Below are positions 52,864 through 62,000 of a stretch of 64,000 nucleotides of DNA, piece by piece. The DNA is from CAZUVM01 sp964623885 (GTDB lineage Bacteria; Verrucomicrobiota; Verrucomicrobiia; Limisphaerales; UBA8199): assembly GCA_964623885.1 (NCBI GenBank), contig CAZUVM010000217.1, positions 9,546 to 73,545 on the forward strand. Reading direction: 5' to 3'. Every line of letters starts with the position of its first letter. Within the stretch, counting starts at the first letter, position 1. The notes beneath the pieces are model-generated. The model searched no databases, was not told where the DNA came from, and saw only the letters and a program-made list of their open reading frames with translations. A program made the translations under genes and the position numbers.

Positions 52864-53283
52864 TCACGAAAGCAGACTACGGACAAATCCAAGGAAATGG
52901 TGCCAGTTGCCGGCGGCTTGGAGGAGCGTTAGGCTTTCCTTCGCAAGTAGCCCCATGCATAGGAGTGCCAATAGTGCGTAGATCCAATTCTCCTGGCGCT
53001 CACCTGCCGGTGATGGCAATCGCGGCTTGACTGAATCAGCACGCGCCGAAATCTTCGCCTGCTTCTTTGTAGAGCTCCACGAGGCCAACTCGGCCTGGCG
53101 CAATGCTTTGAGGTAAGCCCTATTTTGGATCAAGACGGGGATGCGTAGGGCACCAACGGCTGCGGCCGCGGAGTGTCCTTGACGAGCCGGCTTTTGCAGC
53201 GAGAATGAAGGTATAAGCCTTTTGGATTGAGGAGCGCGCGGTGTCGCGTTCTCTCTCGGCGGGCAATTCAAATTGAGTTTCAT
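52864..53283 (-). CDS. Small protein with one membrane segment
   Basis: 139 residues from ATG at 53283 (ATG at 53289 two codons earlier). The first 90 residues are basic, Ser/Ala-rich and of low complexity. A C-terminal helix (WIYALLALLCMGLLAKESLT) anchors it. No family is recognised. It is divergent from the large kinase gene with the two starts only six bases apart, which makes one of the two starts doubtful. Confidence 0.55.
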   Translation of the reverse strand: MKLNLNCPPRENATPRAPQSKRLIPSFSLQKPARQGHSAAAAVGALRIPVLIQNRAYLKALRQAELASWSSTKKQAKISARADSVKPRLPSPAGERQENWIYALLALLCMGLLAKESLTLLQAAGNWHHFLGFVRSLLS

Positions 53284-53289
53284 GGGCAA

Positions 53290-56181
53290 ATGACTAACTC
53301 GGCGGGCGAAGTTGGTAAATGGACCGAAAGGTCCACTGCGGCCACGGGCGAATCGGTGCAGGATCCTTCCATGTTCGAACTGCTGTTTGAGCGCAGCGCG
53401 GATGCGATCTGGCTGTACGACCCCCGCGCCGGCGTCTTTGTGGATTGCAACCAGGCCGCAGTCGATTTATTGCGCGCTGGCAATAAGGAGCAGCTGCTTC
53501 AGACTAGACCGGAGGAGCTGTCGCCCTTGCGGCAGCCCGACGGCACTTTGTCGCGAGACAAGGCCGCGGAAGTGACGGATCTGTCGGCGCGATATGGCGG
53601 GTATCGATTCGAATGGGTCGTCAGGCGCTTCGATGGCAAAGAAGTCCCGCTCGAAGTCTTGTCGACGCCGATCCCGGTGCATGGCGAAAACATTTACGTC
53701 ATCGTGTCGCGCGATATCAGTGAGCGGAAGCACGCGGAGAACGCTTTGCTCGATAGCCAACGCCTGCTGGCTTCCATTGCGGATAATATTTCCGAGGCGA
53801 TTTATCGGAGCGGACCAGACCACCAATTGATCTTTGTCAACCAGGCTTACCTGAAACTTTTTGGTTACAGCTCACTGACCGAAGTGCAGGGGCTGCCTCG
53901 GGAACAATTGTATGCTGAACCTCGGACGCGCATGAACCTGCTGGATTTACTGGCACGCGACGGCGCCTTCAGTCATCAGGAAGTCGAGTATATGCGCAAA
54001 GACGGCTCTCGCTTTTGGGGCCTCAGCAGCGGCAGGATGATCTGGGACTCGCAAACCGGCCAGCCTTCCTACCAGGTCGGCACGATTACCGATATCACCG
54101 CACGGAAGAAGGATGAGGCCGAAATCCGAAGACTTAACCAGTCACTCGAGCGGCGAATCAACGAACGCACGGCGGAGTTGACGGCCAGCGAAGCACGTTT
54201 CCGCGCGCTGGTCGAACACGCACCGGAAGCGATAGTCGTCTTCGACGGAGAGACCGGCCGCTTCCTGTTCGGAAACGAGCACGCTTGCCGGATTTACGGC
54301 GTAAGCGCCGAGGCGTTGACGCGTTTGACCCCCGCAGACGTCAGCCCGGAATACCAGCCTAACGGCCGCCGTTCCGGCGAGTTCGCCCTGGAACAGATGC
54401 GGGCCGCGCTCGCCGGGCAGACTCCCGTTGTCCAATGGCTTCACCGCCATTCTTCCGGCCGGTTGATCCCAACCGAAGTCCGGCTGCTGCGCCTGCCCGC
54501 GGAAGGAAAAAACCTATTGCGCGCCAGCATCATCGATAACACCGAGCGGCACCGCCGCGAACTGGTGCAGCAGGCGACTTATCAAATTTCCGAAGCGGTC
54601 CACACCGCCGAGGACCTCGACAGCCTTTACCGGCAGATCCATCAAATCATCAAAGGCCTGATGCCGGCCGATAACCTGTACATCGCGCTGCGGGATCCGG
54701 ACGGCAAAACGTTCAGCTTTCCCTATCGCGTGGATGAAAGCCGCCTTGAGGCACAGTCAGTGCCCATCGACCAGGGTTTGACCGGTTATGTGTTGCGAAC
54801 GGGCAAGCCGCTTCTGGCCGGGCCGCATAACGCCGCCGTTCCCGGAAGCACGACCGAGTACCTCGTGGAGGGGAACGAAAAAGTCGTGGCCATCCCTTGC
54901 GGCAACGAAGACGCCGTCTGGTTGGGGGCGCCACTTACGATCCGTGCAGACACGTTTGGCGTCATTGCTGTCCAACACCATCGCAATCCGAGCGCCTACG
55001 GTGAGGAGGAAAAGCAAATTCTGAGCTTCGTCGCGGGTCAGATCGCGCAGGCCATTGAGCGCAAGCGAGCCGAACAGGCCTTGCGGGAATCGGAAGAGAA
55101 ATTCCGCGCCCTGTTTGCCGCCTCCAGCCAGGGAGTGATGCTGCACGACGAACGACAATACCTGGAGGTCAATCCCGCAGGAATGCGCATCCTCGGCTAT
55201 AGCTCGCCGGAAGAACTCATCGGCAAACATCCGCGCGACACGTCACCCCCATTCCAGCCCAACGGTGAAAGCTCCGCGTCTCTCTCGGGCAAGTACATCG
55301 ACCAATGCATGACCCGTGGCAGCGCGCGTTTCGAGTGGGTGAGTCGCACGGCCCAAGGCCGTGATATCCCCCTGGAAGTCGCTTTGACCCGAATCCAGTG
55401 GAGCGGTCGCCAGATTATTCAGGCTTTCATCACCGATATTTCGGAACGAAAGCAGGCCGAAGCGGAACTCCAAAAAGCGCTTGCCCGCGAAAAAGAGTTG
55501 GGACAACTGAAGAGCAACTTCGTTTCAATGGTCTCTCACGAATTCCGCACCCCTCTGGGAGTGATTATGTCGTCGGCCGAGATTCTCGAGGCATACCTGG
55601 ACCAACTCGACCCAGCCGAGCGAGGCGAGCAGTTGCAGTCTATCCAGAAGAACACGCGCCGGATGGCAAACTTGATGGAAGAAGTGCTGTTGCTGGGCAT
55701 GGTCGAGGCCGGAAAAATGGATTTCAAACCCGCGTCGCTCGACCTGCGCCTTTTTTGCACCCGGTTGTTCGATGAATTGCAAACGGCTACCGAGCGTAAA
55801 TGCCCGCTGGTATTCAACGCTGCCAATATTCCCGCCGAGGCGTTCGCCGACGAGCGCCTCTTGCGCCACATCTTCGGGAACCTGGTTGGCAACGCGATCA
55901 AATACTCCCCACCGGGAATCCCGGTCGACATTGAAGTGCGATCGGCGGGCCAGGACGCTGTTTGCGTTATTCGTGACCGCGGGGCGGGTATTCCCATGCA
56001 AGATCAAACTCGCCTCTTCGACGCGTTCTATCGCGGCAGCAATGTTCGCGATGTGCCGGGGACCGGCCTGGGCCTGACCATCGTCAAACGCTGCGTCGAG
56101 CTGCATCGCGGAAAAATCAAAATTGAAAGCGCGGCGGGCTCTGGAACCACTGTTGTGCTTTCGTTGCCTTTATTCAATTAA
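53290..56181 (+). CDS. Multi-PAS/GAF sensor histidine kinase
   Basis: 963 residues from ATG at 53290; an ATG at 53371 is a strong alternative because the first PAS begins there (MFELLFERSADAIWLYDPRA). Four PAS domains are visible (about residues 28-150, 155-280, 300-430 and 590-720) with a GAF domain between the third and fourth (about 440-590). HisKA follows with His750 in FVSMVSHEFRTPLGVIM. The HATPase has NLVGNAIKYSPPG, DRGAGIP and GTGLGLTIVKRCVELH. No membrane segment is seen, so it is likely cytoplasmic and senses small ligands or redox state. The regulator follows after 6 bases. Confidence 0.9.
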   Translation: MTNSAGEVGKWTERSTAATGESVQDPSMFELLFERSADAIWLYDPRAGVFVDCNQAAVDLLRAGNKEQLLQTRPEELSPLRQPDGTLSRDKAAEVTDLSARYGGYRFEWVVRRFDGKEVPLEVLSTPIPVHGENIYVIVSRDISERKHAENALLDSQRLLASIADNISEAIYRSGPDHQLIFVNQAYLKLFGYSSLTEVQGLPREQLYAEPRTRMNLLDLLARDGAFSHQEVEYMRKDGSRFWGLSSGRMIWDSQTGQPSYQVGTITDITARKKDEAEIRRLNQSLERRINERTAELTASEARFRALVEHAPEAIVVFDGETGRFLFGNEHACRIYGVSAEALTRLTPADVSPEYQPNGRRSGEFALEQMRAALAGQTPVVQWLHRHSSGRLIPTEVRLLRLPAEGKNLLRASIIDNTERHRRELVQQATYQISEAVHTAEDLDSLYRQIHQIIKGLMPADNLYIALRDPDGKTFSFPYRVDESRLEAQSVPIDQGLTGYVLRTGKPLLAGPHNAAVPGSTTEYLVEGNEKVVAIPCGNEDAVWLGAPLTIRADTFGVIAVQHHRNPSAYGEEEKQILSFVAGQIAQAIERKRAEQALRESEEKFRALFAASSQGVMLHDERQYLEVNPAGMRILGYSSPEELIGKHPRDTSPPFQPNGESSASLSGKYIDQCMTRGSARFEWVSRTAQGRDIPLEVALTRIQWSGRQIIQAFITDISERKQAEAELQKALAREKELGQLKSNFVSMVSHEFRTPLGVIMSSAEILEAYLDQLDPAERGEQLQSIQKNTRRMANLMEEVLLLGMVEAGKMDFKPASLDLRLFCTRLFDELQTATERKCPLVFNAANIPAEAFADERLLRHIFGNLVGNAIKYSPPGIPVDIEVRSAGQDAVCVIRDRGAGIPMQDQTRLFDAFYRGSNVRDVPGTGLGLTIVKRCVELHRGKIKIESAAGSGTTVVLSLPLFN

Positions 56182-56187
56182 CCGCCT

Positions 56188-56853
56188 GTGACTATGAAGA
56201 AAGTGCTGGTGATCGAAGACGAGCCGGAAATGAGACGAAATTTGCTAACGATCCTGCGATTGGAGAAATTTGCGGCTGTGGGAGCCGAAAATGGACGAGC
56301 CGGGTTGCGCCTCGCTAAATCTGAAAAGCCTGATCTGATCCTTTGCGACGTCATGATGCCGGAACTCGACGGCTACGGAGTTCTGGCGTCGCTGCGGGAG
56401 AATTCTGAAACGGTGACAACCCCCTTCATCTTTCTTACCGCGCGAGGGGAAAAACTCGATCAGCGTAACGGGATGGATCTCGGCGCGGACGACTACCTGA
56501 CCAAACCGGTTGCCAAATCCGATCTGCTGAATGCCATCCGCGCGCGGTTGCGACGCGCCGAACAGCAGGCCCAGCGCGAGTTTAAACCTGACTTCAGGAC
56601 GTTCGAGCCACTGCTAAAGCTCGGCCTCACTCCGCGCGTGGCGGAAGTGCTGCTCTGGGTCGCTCAGGGAAAAACCAATTCCGACATCGGCACGATCCTT
56701 GGGATCAGCGAATCGACAGTGAAAAAACACCTGCTGGAGATCTTTCAAGTCCTCGGCGTTGAAACCCGCAGCGCGGCCACGCTGCGGGCCCTCGAGGTGC
56801 TCAGTTCGGCTGGCAGCAGCGGTATCCCTGCCGGCACTTCTGCAAAAGGCTGA
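56188..56853 (+). CDS. Response regulator with LuxR-type helix-turn-helix
   Basis: 221 residues from GTG at 56188, or 219 from ATG at 56194. The receiver domain has VLVIEDEPEMRRNL, the phospho-acceptor Asp52 (ATG numbering) in LILCDVMMPELDGYG, and Lys in YLTKPVAKSDL. The C-terminal HTH reads LTPRVAEVLLWVAQGKTNSD, then IGTILGISESTVKKHL. It forms a two-component operon with the upstream kinase. A REC-LuxR regulator with a HisKA-type (not HisKA_3) kinase is a less common pairing. Confidence 0.92.
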   Translation: MTMKKVLVIEDEPEMRRNLLTILRLEKFAAVGAENGRAGLRLAKSEKPDLILCDVMMPELDGYGVLASLRENSETVTTPFIFLTARGEKLDQRNGMDLGADDYLTKPVAKSDLLNAIRARLRRAEQQAQREFKPDFRTFEPLLKLGLTPRVAEVLLWVAQGKTNSDIGTILGISESTVKKHLLEIFQVLGVETRSAATLRALEVLSSAGSSGIPAGTSAKG

Positions 56854-56886
56854 GAACACCGGCAATGATGCCGGCGCGGCTCCCAT

Positions 56887-57996
56887 TTACTTGATCCCCA
56901 CGACCATCGAATCCGGTCCGGCCAGGTGTTCAACGCGAGTTTGGCTAAACCCCGCGGCTTTCATCCACGCCCGGCATTGGGCGCCCGTAAAGTCGAATCC
57001 GCCCGGTGTCTCAATCAGCATGTTCAGGCTCATCAACAACCCGAAAGCGTGCTCGCGGCGCTCGTCATCGATAAGAGCTTCGTAAACGATCAGCGCACCG
57101 CCTTCCGGCAGGGCCTCATAGGCCTTGCGGATGAGCTGCTGCTTTTGCTCCAGGTTCCAATCGTGCAGGATGCGGCCCATGATCAACACGTCAACCGCGG
57201 GCAGCTTTTGCTTGAAGAAATCACCAGGCTGGAAACGCACGCGATCGGTCACGCCATGTTCCCGCGCGTAACGCTCGAATATCGGCTTGACAGTGGGTAG
57301 ATCGAAGGCGACGCCGCGCAGGTGCGGGTTGGCCAGGGCAACCTGAATCGGGACCGCGCCCTGCGCCGCGCCGATATCCGCAAATGTGGCGTAATCGCGC
57401 CAGGGGAATTTCGCCGCGATAGCGCGGGCAGCACCCAGGCTGATGCCGGTCATGCCTCTGAGAAAGCCCTCCAGTTTGGCGGGTGTGCTGTAAAGATCGG
57501 CAAAAAAATCGGGTCCTCCGTTTTTAGCCTCGTTCTGCGGCTTGCCGGTGCGCAGCGCTTCGGTGAGCGATCCCCAAAAGGTGTAGAGCCGCGCGTTCGA
57601 CATCTCGAGGATCCCGCCGATATAGCTCGGCTTATTCCGGTCCAGATAACGATCTGCTTGGGCAGTGTTGAAGTACTTTCCGTCGCGCCGGTCCAGCAGC
57701 TTAAGTGCGACAAGCGTATCAAAGAAATCGAGCGCTGCCCGCGGATGCAGATCCAGCCGTTTGCGCAATGCCTCGCCGTTGAGCGGACTGCTCGCCAGTT
57801 CAGTAAACAGCCCAAGTTCCATCGCGCTAAGCAAGGCCTTGGAGGCGAGGAAGCCCAGCCCAAGCTGAAGGATATTATCGGGACCAGCCGCAGTCTTTTC
57901 GTTTCCCTGATGGGGAGTCGTTCGGATCGCGGCCCGCGTTCGAAATCGAGCCCGTGATTTTGAAAATTGGATCGGTAATTCAGTAATAGGTTTCAT
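56887..57996 (-). CDS. SAM-dependent O-methyltransferase (acetylserotonin methyltransferase-like)
   Basis: 369 residues from ATG at 57996; a longer frame reaches 58035. The N-terminal part (LGFLASKALLSAMELGLFTE, LDLHPRAALDFFDTLVAL) is the winged-helix dimerisation domain of the methyltransf_2 family. The C-terminal SAM fold has FADIGAAQGAVPIQVALANP and GVAFDLPTVKPIFERYAREH. LIMGRILHDWNLEQKQQLIR holds the catalytic HDW motif. Relatives methylate hydroxyls of polyketides, carotenoid pathway compounds or aromatic rings. The substrate here is unknown. Confidence 0.9.
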   Translation of the reverse strand: MKPITELPIQFSKSRARFRTRAAIRTTPHQGNEKTAAGPDNILQLGLGFLASKALLSAMELGLFTELASSPLNGEALRKRLDLHPRAALDFFDTLVALKLLDRRDGKYFNTAQADRYLDRNKPSYIGGILEMSNARLYTFWGSLTEALRTGKPQNEAKNGGPDFFADLYSTPAKLEGFLRGMTGISLGAARAIAAKFPWRDYATFADIGAAQGAVPIQVALANPHLRGVAFDLPTVKPIFERYAREHGVTDRVRFQPGDFFKQKLPAVDVLIMGRILHDWNLEQKQQLIRKAYEALPEGGALIVYEALIDDERREHAFGLLMSLNMLIETPGGFDFTGAQCRAWMKAAGFSQTRVEHLAGPDSMVVGIK

Positions 57997-58329
57997 AATG
58001 GACACTTTAATAGCGCTTCCATTGGAGCGTAACAATGGACCGAAAGGTCCAGCGCCAATTATTTGGCGGGAAGCATGCAGCGATCATTTTCAGCGCATGA
58101 CGCAAAACCGCAACGTCTCGAGAAGGTGGAGTGCGGAGGCCGTGACCAAACCGGCGGTCGCCTTCGGTCCTTAACTGAATTCATCTCTTTGCGGACTTGC
58201 GTTCTTTGCGCCTTTGCGTTGAGTCCCGAAAGCATGGTGAAACAATAATGGAACTGAGCCAGCTCTCACGGTCCGCGCAGTCAAATCTCTTTACATTGTC
58301 GACCCGCCGCATTCTACTAGTTCGCAATC
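57997..58329. other. Intergenic region between divergent genes
   Basis: 333 bases. A copy of the CTTTGCGCCTTTGCGTTGAG-type repeat lies at about 58183-58222. No gene is supported. Promoters for both flanking genes should be here but none stands out. Confidence 0.5.
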
Positions 58330-60210
58330 ATGAAGATGATCCTTGTCTGCGCGCTGGCCGTGACCCCTCTCCTTTGCACCCTTCACGCGAAGGAGTTTCA
58401 CGTCGCCATGAGCGGCAATGACCAGCAGCCCGGCACCAGGACAGTCTCGCTGCGCACGATTCAGCGTGCGGCGGAGTTGGCGCAACCGGGCGACATCGTT
58501 ACGGTGCACGCTGGCGTCTACCGCGAGCGCGTAAATCCGCCGCGTGGGGGCACCTCCGATCGCAAACGCATCGTGTTTCAGGCCGCGCCCGGAGAAAAGG
58601 TCGAGATCAAGGGCTCCGAACAGATTAAGGGTTGGGTGAAAGTGCAGGAGAACGTATGGAAAGTGGTGTTGCCCAACTCATTCTTCGGCAGTTTCAATCC
58701 TTATCGCGATCTCATTCACGGCGATTGGTTCAACCCTTTGGGGCGCGAGCACCACACGGGAGCCGTATATCTGAACGGCGATTGGCTGACGGAAGCGCCG
58801 AAAATGGAAGACGTATTGAAGCCTGCTGGGAAGACGGCCTTTTGGTTTGGGCAAGTGGATGAACAGAGCACTACCATCTGGGCCCAATTCAAAGACCTCA
58901 ACCCGAACGAACAATTCGTCGAAATCAACGTGCGCCAAACCGTTTTTTATCCAGACCAGGCCGGGCGAAACTTCATCACCGTGCGGGGATTTACGATGAG
59001 CCAGGCCGCTACTCCTTGGGCGCCCCCCACCGCCGAGCAAATTGGGCTCATCGGCACGCACTGGAGCAAGGGATGGGTAATCGAGAACAATACCGTCAGT
59101 TACTCGATTTGTTCCGGGATTGCCCTTGGGAAATACGGCGACCAATGGGACAACACATCCGCCAACACCGCCGAAGGTTACGTGAAGACGATTGAACGCG
59201 CGCTGGCCAACGGCTGGAACAATGCCACTATCGGCCACCACGTTGTCCGCAACAACACGATCGCGCACTGCGAACAGGCGGGCATCGTCGGCAGCCTCGG
59301 CGCGGCATACAGCACCGTCACCCGCAACACAATCCACGACATTCACGTTCGTCACCTATTCTCCGGAGCCGAAATGGCTGGGATCAAATTTCATGCCGCG
59401 ATTGATACCGTCATCCGCAGCAATCACGTGTATCGCACCTGCCGGGGGCTTTGGCTGGATTGGATGGCACAAGGGACCCGAGTCTCGGCCAATCTCTTTC
59501 AAGACAATGCCGGTGAAGATCTGTTCGTCGAGGTGGACCACGGGCCTTTTGTCGTGGACAACAACCTGTTCCTTTCGGGCACCAGCCTGGTGAACATGTC
59601 AGAAGGCGGCGCTTACGTCCACAACCTGTTCACCGGCAAAATCGTCACGCGTCCGGAGCCGAGCCGCAAAACGCCGTATCATCCAGCGCATTCCACTACT
59701 GTAGCTGGGCTCATCGACATCAAAGGCGGCGACGACCGATTCTACAACAATATCTTTATCGGCAATAGAACTCCTCCGCCGGAAGCGAAAAAAACGAAAT
59801 CAAGCGAGCTGCATTGGGAGTCCGGCTTTGGATTAGCGATGTATAGCGACCGGCAATATCCTCTGCAGACTGGCGGCAATGTCTTCTTCAACGGAGCCCA
59901 AAGCTACCTGACGGGAACGAATTGCCTCCTTCAGCCGGACCTTGACCCGAAAGTTAAACTGGTCGAAGAATCTGGTCATTTCAGACTTCAACTGAACATA
60001 GGGTCGGAGTTAGGGCAAATTTCAACGCAACCAGTGACCACTCAACTTTTGGGAGAAGCTCGAGTCGCTGGTTTGGCTTATGAGAACGCCGACGGGTCAG
60101 CGCTGGCTATTGACACCGATTTTTTGGGGAAGAAGAGGAACAAAACTCGTCCGACACCTGGGCCGTTCGAGGGACTTCGAGTCGGCACTCAAACGATAGA
60201 ACTGCGTTGA
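58330..60210 (+). CDS. Secreted right-handed parallel beta-helix protein
   Basis: 626 residues with a signal peptide (MILVCALAVTPLLCTLHA). KEFHVAMSGNDQQPGT and TIQRAAELAQPGDIVTVHAG are the typical start of DUF1565/polysaccharide-lyase-like beta-helices. Repeated NNTVSY, NNTIAH, SNHVYR and DNNLFL rungs follow at about residues 240-430. It may cleave or bind polysaccharide outside the cell. No catalytic residues can be assigned. Confidence 0.85.
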   Translation: MKMILVCALAVTPLLCTLHAKEFHVAMSGNDQQPGTRTVSLRTIQRAAELAQPGDIVTVHAGVYRERVNPPRGGTSDRKRIVFQAAPGEKVEIKGSEQIKGWVKVQENVWKVVLPNSFFGSFNPYRDLIHGDWFNPLGREHHTGAVYLNGDWLTEAPKMEDVLKPAGKTAFWFGQVDEQSTTIWAQFKDLNPNEQFVEINVRQTVFYPDQAGRNFITVRGFTMSQAATPWAPPTAEQIGLIGTHWSKGWVIENNTVSYSICSGIALGKYGDQWDNTSANTAEGYVKTIERALANGWNNATIGHHVVRNNTIAHCEQAGIVGSLGAAYSTVTRNTIHDIHVRHLFSGAEMAGIKFHAAIDTVIRSNHVYRTCRGLWLDWMAQGTRVSANLFQDNAGEDLFVEVDHGPFVVDNNLFLSGTSLVNMSEGGAYVHNLFTGKIVTRPEPSRKTPYHPAHSTTVAGLIDIKGGDDRFYNNIFIGNRTPPPEAKKTKSSELHWESGFGLAMYSDRQYPLQTGGNVFFNGAQSYLTGTNCLLQPDLDPKVKLVEESGHFRLQLNIGSELGQISTQPVTTQLLGEARVAGLAYENADGSALAIDTDFLGKKRNKTRPTPGPFEGLRVGTQTIELR

Positions 60211-60221
60211 AACAGCGCAGC

Positions 60222-60239
60222 GCGAGCGGTCCCGCTCGC
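60222..60239. terminator. Hairpin after the beta-helix gene
   Basis: GCGAGCG (60222-60228) and CGCTCGC (60233-60239) pair perfectly around a 4-base loop, 12 bases after the stop. No T-run follows. It may end the transcript or be another repeat unit. The remainder of 60211-60356 shows no gene. Confidence 0.4.
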
Positions 60240-60356
60240 AGCGGCTTGAAGGGCACATGCTCGGAGACTACAACCTGAGACCCAACCGCAGCACGGTTCG
60301 ATAAGCGATATCTTCCAAACACGCCTGGGTCGCTGAGGCGGTCAGCAAACGCCCTC

Positions 60357-62000
60357 TCACTCTGTGGCTGCTCTCATCTGGTCGAGCATCTGCCGCAAGT
60401 TGAGGTTACTCCAGCCATGACCTTTTCCTGGGCCATAGACAATGGTTTTCGGCGCTGGCGGGTCGGCATGCGATAAAAAATCGTCCAACAAGTGGACGGC
60501 ATTATTGAGGTAGTACTGGTCGGCCTCGCCGGAAGCGATATGCAATTTGCCACGCAACTGCGGACCAAGGGTACTCCAATTCTCCTGGAGCACTAATCTC
60601 AGATCATATTTGCGCCATTGCTCGGCGACGCGGCGATCAATTCTGCCGGTTTGCGGATCCCAGATCGGCATGGGCCGACCATCCGCTCCGTGAGGGCTGT
60701 ACACTGCGTTCCAAGCCCCCCACTGTTCGCCAGAACGAGTGTAGCTGTTGCCGGAACCTAACAAGTTCTCAAGCCCAACTTCTCGCCGCATGCTCAACAC
60801 CGACTCGCCTTTGAGATTCCGTTCGCTGGAGCGCTCGCGACCTGAATCGTCCGTATAGGCGTTCGCTTCCTGATAGAGATTGACTAATTCGAACGCTCGA
60901 AAATCCACCGGGTCGGGGCAGGAAGCCCACGCGCCGCTGAAGAAAGATGGATAGAATATCTGCAAGGCGAGGGTCACCCAACCACCAGTCGAAACGCCCG
61001 AAAGCACGCGGGCATGTCCGTCGCTTCGACCACGAAAATTCTGTTCAACATACGGGATTAGCTCCTCGACCAGTGCATCTCCGTAAGGACCATTATTGGC
61101 GGAATTAACGTAATACGGATCGCCATAAGGACCAGCGCCATCAAGTTGCAGCAGGATGAACCGCGGCGTTTCATTGGCCAGCCAGGTGGGCCGAAATTCC
61201 CTCTGATCGTGAATCAAGCGGTTCACGACTGTGTAACGTTCGCCGTAGCCACCGATCCGAACCCACAAGGGATAATGCCGATCCTGTTCATGATCGTAAT
61301 CGCGTGGCAGGATTATCCCCGCTCGGAGATATATCGGCCGGTGATGAAATGCGCTAAGCCGCTCTGATTTGAGTTTAATGAACCTGGTCTCATCGGTGTT
61401 CGGCAGCAATTCCTCAGGCGGTATTTCATGATTAAGTTCCAGTGCGATTGCTGCCGCTTTGTCAGGATCGAGCATGAGCTTTTGGGGGACACCGTACCAA
61501 TTGCCTGGGGCATTGGGCAAACAGAGGTCCGGATTGCACATGAACAATGCCTGCACCCAATAAGGACCGGGGGACAGCGCCAAAAGATTCGTGATCGGGA
61601 AAATGAAAGCCGAGCCATTGACGACATTGGTCAGGAGGTTTGCGGACCAAGTCACGTCCCGAGCCAAGGTCACAGGCGCATTATTGCCTGTGCGCGTTAC
61701 CGTGAATCTCGGTTCGGGAGCATTGGTGCGGCTGAGAATCACCAAGAGCCGCCCGCTTGGAGCGGAGGTCACAACAGAGGGGCTCGCGCTAACTTCGATG
61801 CGCAACGGGGAAAATTCTGAAGCTGCTGAGTTTAGCAGGCTAAATACCACAGCGAAGAAACCGCAAAGCCAAAGCAGGCCTGAATCGAAAGCTCGAACTG
61901 AAGGCAACGCATGGAACCGCAGACAGAACGGCGGAATTCGCCGCACTCCAAACGCTTCGCGGATTAGCACGCCGAACCGAATGTTCGCGCCTGAGAACAA
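60357..62000 (-). CDS. Secreted esterase-like alpha/beta hydrolase
   Basis: 547 residues. The N-terminus has a leader of about 40 residues before a hydrophobic signal (GLLWLCGFFAVVFSLLNSAA), so the true start may lie further in. The C-terminal half is an esterase D/enterochelin-esterase-type fold: GVSTGGWVTLAL holds the nucleophile Ser, GKGHGWSNLN a likely catalytic His, and ASGEADQYYLNNAVHLLDDF the acidic region. The N-terminal half is beta-rich. Substrate unknown. It directly abuts the MFS gene with no gap. Confidence 0.85.
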   Translation of the reverse strand: MFSGANIRFGVLIREAFGVRRIPPFCLRFHALPSVRAFDSGLLWLCGFFAVVFSLLNSAASEFSPLRIEVSASPSVVTSAPSGRLLVILSRTNAPEPRFTVTRTGNNAPVTLARDVTWSANLLTNVVNGSAFIFPITNLLALSPGPYWVQALFMCNPDLCLPNAPGNWYGVPQKLMLDPDKAAAIALELNHEIPPEELLPNTDETRFIKLKSERLSAFHHRPIYLRAGIILPRDYDHEQDRHYPLWVRIGGYGERYTVVNRLIHDQREFRPTWLANETPRFILLQLDGAGPYGDPYYVNSANNGPYGDALVEELIPYVEQNFRGRSDGHARVLSGVSTGGWVTLALQIFYPSFFSGAWASCPDPVDFRAFELVNLYQEANAYTDDSGRERSSERNLKGESVLSMRREVGLENLLGSGNSYTRSGEQWGAWNAVYSPHGADGRPMPIWDPQTGRIDRRVAEQWRKYDLRLVLQENWSTLGPQLRGKLHIASGEADQYYLNNAVHLLDDFLSHADPPAPKTIVYGPGKGHGWSNLNLRQMLDQMRAATE

